Assembly (NCBI GenBank): GCA_033816765.1
Contig: CM066292.1
Location: 2,418,001-2,482,000 of the forward strand
Origin: Nothopassalora personata
Taxonomy: Eukaryota > Ascomycota > Dothideomycetes > Mycosphaerellales > Mycosphaerellaceae
Length of the DNA stretch: 64,000 nucleotides
Direction: 5' to 3'
Shown: in pieces, positions 60,104 to 64,000 of the stretch
Layout: each line of letters begins with the position of its first letter
Numbering within the stretch: the first letter of the stretch is position 1
Translations under genes and position numbers: made by a program
The notes under the pieces: model-generated
The model's input: the letters and a program-made list of their open reading frames with translations, nothing else
Database searches by the model: none
What the model was told of the DNA's origin: nothing

Positions 60104-60480
60104 TGTTACGGTCTAAGCGCGATGGGCCTAAGGCTTCCCCCGCACTAGTACGTAACGACATTAGGATCCGTGTCTCGTAATACAGATCCCCTATATAGAG
60201 GATCTGTCGCTCCCTCGATAGACACTATAGACCCTTTAGATCTAAGGGATCTGTAGGTAGACACTACAGATCTAGATAATGTATTCCTTTATATTTAGGA
60301 ACGCTAAGAACCCTTATGGTTTCGATACGTTTAACTTATGTCACTATCTTACTAATTGGAATATAACTCTTATTCTAATTATTTATCTTCGCTTAGCTTA
60401 CTTTAGCCTCTCTAAAGAATACCGCTACGTGACTTGACTTATCTCTCCTTTAAGACTAGCCCTAGAACGAGACAATAACA
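60104..60480 (+). repeat. G element B 5' LTR (377 bp)
   Basis: TGTTACGGTC to GACAATAACA. The U3 contains two near-perfect palindromes: 60183-60206 (CAGATCCCCTATATAGAGG core) and about 60225-60256 around TTTAGATCTAAGG. Confidence 0.9.
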
Positions 60481-62520
60481 CTTTAAACGCCCTTAGGATA
60501 AGCGCTACTTAAGTAGCTAGTAGGGGAACACCCGCCCCTAGCGAAGTAGGAAGTATCCGCCGTGCGCCACCATAATAGACTACTACGAAGGACGATAAGT
60601 CTAATGACGATAACGAGCCTACTCTAAGGAAGAACGACGTTAAGGCTACTAAGCTAGACCTCTTCTATAGAGACAGAGCCAAGTTCGACGACTAGGTTAA
60701 TTAGATGGATATGTATCTTATGTTTAACCTAGTCGATGCTAATAAAAGAACTATCTTCGCTATTACGTACCTTCGCGGAAGTGCGTAGAACTAGATCAAA
60801 CCTTACCTTAAGGAATACCTTAAAGGTATAGGACGATTAGACCCTACCGGAATGTTTAGAAGCTATACCCTTTTTAAAGAAAAGATGAAATCAATCTTTA
60901 GAACCTCGAACGAAGTCCAATAGGCTATACGAATCATTTAACACCTAAAGTAGAAGACGTCTACTTCCGAGTATGCCGCTAAATTCGAAGAATACGGACA
61001 AATTACTAGATAGGACTAGACGGCGTTAATAACTATGTTCCGACGTAGACTTAAGGACTCCGTTAAGGACGAGTTAATAAGACACGGGAGACGGATTACT
61101 AACCTCGAAGAGCTAATAAAGGCGTCGATTAACATCGATAACTAGCTCTAGGAACGACACTAGGAAAAGAAATACGACTCTAAAGTAGGAGGAATAGTAG
61201 GATACGCTCCGGATCGTAGACCCTTAGGAGGATACGTTACGAAGGGAGAATTCTTACGACAAAGCTAGCCCTACTATAGACTACAGCTAATAGAACTGGA
61301 CATTACCTAACGAGGACGGAAGATCGACAAGAGTAGGGGCTACGGAAAGCCCTTTAAAGGAAAAGGAAAACTTATATACTACGCCTATAGTAAGGAAGGT
61401 CACATAGCGCGGGATTGCCGCGGTAAAAATATAGTGCGCCGCGAGCAATTTAATATAATGCAACTAAAGGTAGGCAAATCTAGGAGCAGTATTAGACCCC
61501 GACAATTTAACTATACCTAGAGAGTAGAGGAGAAGGATAGTAACCGGGTTGCGACGCCTCTCCTAGACCCCTTATAAGGACGAGGAGGATACTATGTTTA
61601 ACAACATATACTACTACCAAATAACTAACAATTAAAGACTATTAGATTGTTTAGCATAATAGCACGAGGAGTTAACTATAAAGTTAAGAAAGAATCTCGA
61701 CACGGTTACGGAAGCCTTTATTAGCGATTCTATTACTAGGACTCGTATTAAACCTACTACGACGCTAAGTTAGGCGTAGGGTACTAGCTACGATAACTAG
61801 TAGGAACCCTAGGAGCTTAGTACGGATAAAACAAGCTCTAAGAAGTAGAAATAGACGAATCTTGCTTCGATAACGATAGTAAAGAAAACTAGGATCTAGA
61901 ATAGAACGGACGCTAGTTACTAGTACCGGAACAATAAATAAACGAACTAGACACTATCGAAGAAGATTACGTACCGGAAGAGTTAAGTAAAGACTTATCC
62001 GAAGAAGAAGAGAGCGACACGGACGACGAAAACGAAGTATACACATTTACGGTAGATACGCTAAAGAAACTCTATAAGTTAATTATCTACCTCTAACGAA
62101 GGCACGAAGAATTCCTACTAAAATTCTTAGGAAGACGATACCTAAACCCTAACGAATTCGACAAGACACTCGACACGATAAGGGGCATAGTATAGGGCTA
62201 CCTAACTATAAACAATACTAAGAACTTAGCTAAAGCGGTTATCGAACGACTACCTATAGGAAGCCGAATAACGGATACCGGATACCTAACACCGGTAGGA
62301 ACTTTCGTCTCGAACGAACTACGAATAGTAGTATAGTATGTACGGGCTCTCTACTTAGAATCGTAGAAGATCTAGGAACGCAATAGACTACAAGTATAGA
62401 CATAGGGTAACGGGCTACAGGTTCTAGCCGAAGCCTCTAGGCACGAAACATAGCGAACTATATACTATTCGGGAAAAGGATTAGCTCCCTAGGAATAAGC
62501 GACCGGAGGGAGTTATATAA
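60481..62520 (+). pseudogene. G element B gag
   Basis: Plus-strand gag. Capsid-like segments LDLFYRDRAKFDD near 60655 and LKDSVKDELIRHG near 61050. A CCHC knuckle at 61379-61421 reads Y-x2-Y-x4-H-x4-C, the best kept in the family. An acidic stretch follows near 61960-62040 (EEESDTDDENE-like, runs of Asp and Glu). Stops at TAG codons. Bases right after the LTR, CTTTAAACGC, would hold the primer site but match no tRNA 3' end. Confidence 0.8.
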
Positions 62521-64000
62521 TACTTAGGCTTACGCATCGACATTAAACATAGTTTTCTAGACATAAGTAATCGTTAACGGACACAAGACTAGTATTATAA
62601 TCGACTTAGGAGCAGCGGGGAATTTCATCTCCGAGTCTTTCGTAAGAAGAAACGGGTTCGCTATCCTAAAGAAGAAATAGGGTTACGAGTTAATCGCGGT
62701 AAACGGATTATCGTTACCTAGCGTAGAATAGGAGACGACATTATTGCTACTAGCTATCTAATAGTACTACGAGAATATTACCTTAGATGTTACTAATATA
62801 GCTAGTTATAACATAGTATTAGGTATGCCTTAGTTAAGAAAGTACAATCTAGTAATCGACTAGAGAAGAGGAGTACTTACATTTAGGGAATGCGACTATA
62901 TTATCGATATTTAGCCTACGTATCGACAGCGGACGATAGTAGATAAGGTAAGGAAACAGCTTAACGCATTCGAGCTTACGCCGACTAGAAGGATAGAAGA
63001 ACTACCTTCGACCGGGATAGACACTAGCGTAGGGCCGCCGGGTTACGAAGTTACTAGAAGTAATAGAAGTAACGTACTATCGAAGAATACTAATATCTTA
63101 GAGTTAAGTATTCCTAAGGAGTATCGCAAGTAGTCGCGACTCTTTAAAGAGGAGAGAGGCAAAACCGCCTTACCTAAGCACCGCCTATAGGATTATAAGA
63201 TTAACATTTAGCTAGGGAAAGAGCCTCTATAGGGACCCCTATATTAAATGTCTAAGAAAGAGCTATAGACCCTACGAGAATAGCTAAAGGAGAAGCTAGC
63301 TAAAGGATAGATAAGAAGATCTACCTTAAGTATAGGAACTCTATGTATATTCGTTCTAAAAGCAAACGGGAAGTTACGACTCGTATAAGACTATAGGAAG
63401 TTAAACGAGATTACGATTAAGAGCCGATACCCGCTACCTAACATCGAAGAAGCATAAGATAGACTAACCGGATCGGACTAGTACATAAAGATTAACCTAC
63501 GAGATGCCTTCTATGCTATACGAATAGTAGAAGGAGAAGAATGGAAAACCGCTTTTAGAATAAGATACGGACTCTACGAATTCTTAGTCATGCTAATAGG
63601 ATTAACTAACGCACCCGCATCCTACTAGGACCTTGTTAATAAGACACTTAGAGACCTACTCGACGTATGCGTTATCGCCTATATAGACGATATACTAGTC
63701 TACACGAAAGGATCCCTATAGGAACACATAAAACAAGTCTAGGACGTCTTTGAACGACTTACGCAATTAGGATTTAAGACAACACCCGAGAAATGCGAAT
63801 TCTATAAGAAAGAAGTTAAATTCTTAGGCTTTATTATTAGTACTATAGGGATAACGATCGACCCTACGAAGACATAGTTAATTAGAGAATAGCTAGAACT
63901 AAAGACACTTAAGGACGTATAATCATTTCTTAGACTAGCGAACTATAACCGGAAATTCATTAAGGACTACGTAAAGACAGTAGTACTAATAACGATACTT
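62521..64000 (+). pseudogene. G element B pol: protease and RT, truncated by window
   Basis: Protease near 62580-62640: IIIDLGAAGNFIS, where DLG stands for DSG (TCA to TTA, a RIP change). RT from about 63290: RLV-DYRKLNEIT, then [13 protein letters not shown], and intact Tyr-Ile-Asp-Asp at 63680-63691. Stops remain (TAG at Trp and Gln codons), so the enzyme cannot be made although its catalytic box is intact. Confidence 0.85.

Larger units (their letters stand above)
60104..64000 (+). mobile_element. G element B 5' LTR, gag and pol, running off the window
   Basis: Plus-strand G copy: LTR 60104-60480, gag, protease, RT to the window end. If the inversion model holds, it is B at its 5' end and A at its 3' end. 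Confidence 0.85.

Noticed and set aside
1..64000. The whole window as AT-rich regional centromere DNA.
   Set aside because: RIPped nested retroelements are compatible with a centromere or any heterochromatin block; the sequence alone gives no way to tell.

Overview
This window is a pile of nested LTR retrotransposons from what looks like a filamentous ascomycete genome. I see no host gene, tRNA, rRNA, CRISPR array or bacterial operon. The reason for the fungal call is the mutation pattern. Almost all former CAG, CAA and TGG codons read TAG or TAA, CpA and TpG are scarce, TpA is abundant, CpG is left alone, and family copies differ mainly by C-to-T or G-to-A changes at CpA/TpG. That is the signature of repeat-induced point mutation (RIP). 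Every large element is therefore a pseudogene, though domain order, LTRs and 5-bp target-site duplications (TSDs) can still be read. I could not compute dinucleotide indices or run database searches; family labels (G, H, I, F, J) are mine.

Families. G: chromovirus-type Ty3/Gypsy (gag, protease, RT, integrase, chromodomain) with an antisense Zn2Cys6-like gene before the 3' LTR. H: about 2.4 kb, gag only, same kind of antisense gene, no pol; it shares PPT and LTR-terminal sequence with G and is probably its non-autonomous partner. I: 6.9 kb Gypsy with chromodomain and a 1.7 kb accessory 3' region. F: about 11.8 kb Gypsy with gag-protease, RT-integrase and an unrecognised third ORF of about 1,000 codons, plus a 26-bp palindrome recurring at its ORF boundaries. 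Copia: Ty1/Copia primed by the anticodon arm of initiator-Met tRNA. TRIM: a 388-bp LTR element free of RIP.

Layout, left to right. 1-2644: 5' part of a minus-strand copia, inserted in G1. 2645-7704: G1 (minus), whose LTR holds a solo copia LTR; G1 is inserted in F1. 7705-15544: F1 (minus), inserted in G2. 15545-29467: G2 (minus), interrupted by H1 (19268-28531), itself interrupted by I1 (20563-27444, plus). 29468-30479: unrecognised substrate J. 30480-35375: I2 (minus) with a solo G LTR, cut by F2. 35376-53196: F2 (minus), holding the TRIM, then H2 (41160-49901, plus); H2 holds an almost RIP-free solo LTR, a tandem duplication with a solo copia LTR, and a complete copia (42600-48213). 53197-64000: a G element (plus) carrying a nested second G, rearranged by an inversion.

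Insertion order from nesting: J, then G2 and I2, then F1, H1 and F2, then G1, I1, H2 and the 53197 G element, then copia, TRIM and solo LTRs. The most notable biology is the antisense zinc-cluster gene kept in two LTR families, the F element with its third ORF and repeated palindromes, and the clear traces of post-insertion recombination (inversion with inverted TSD, tandem duplication, a 1.4 kb gene-conversion-like block).
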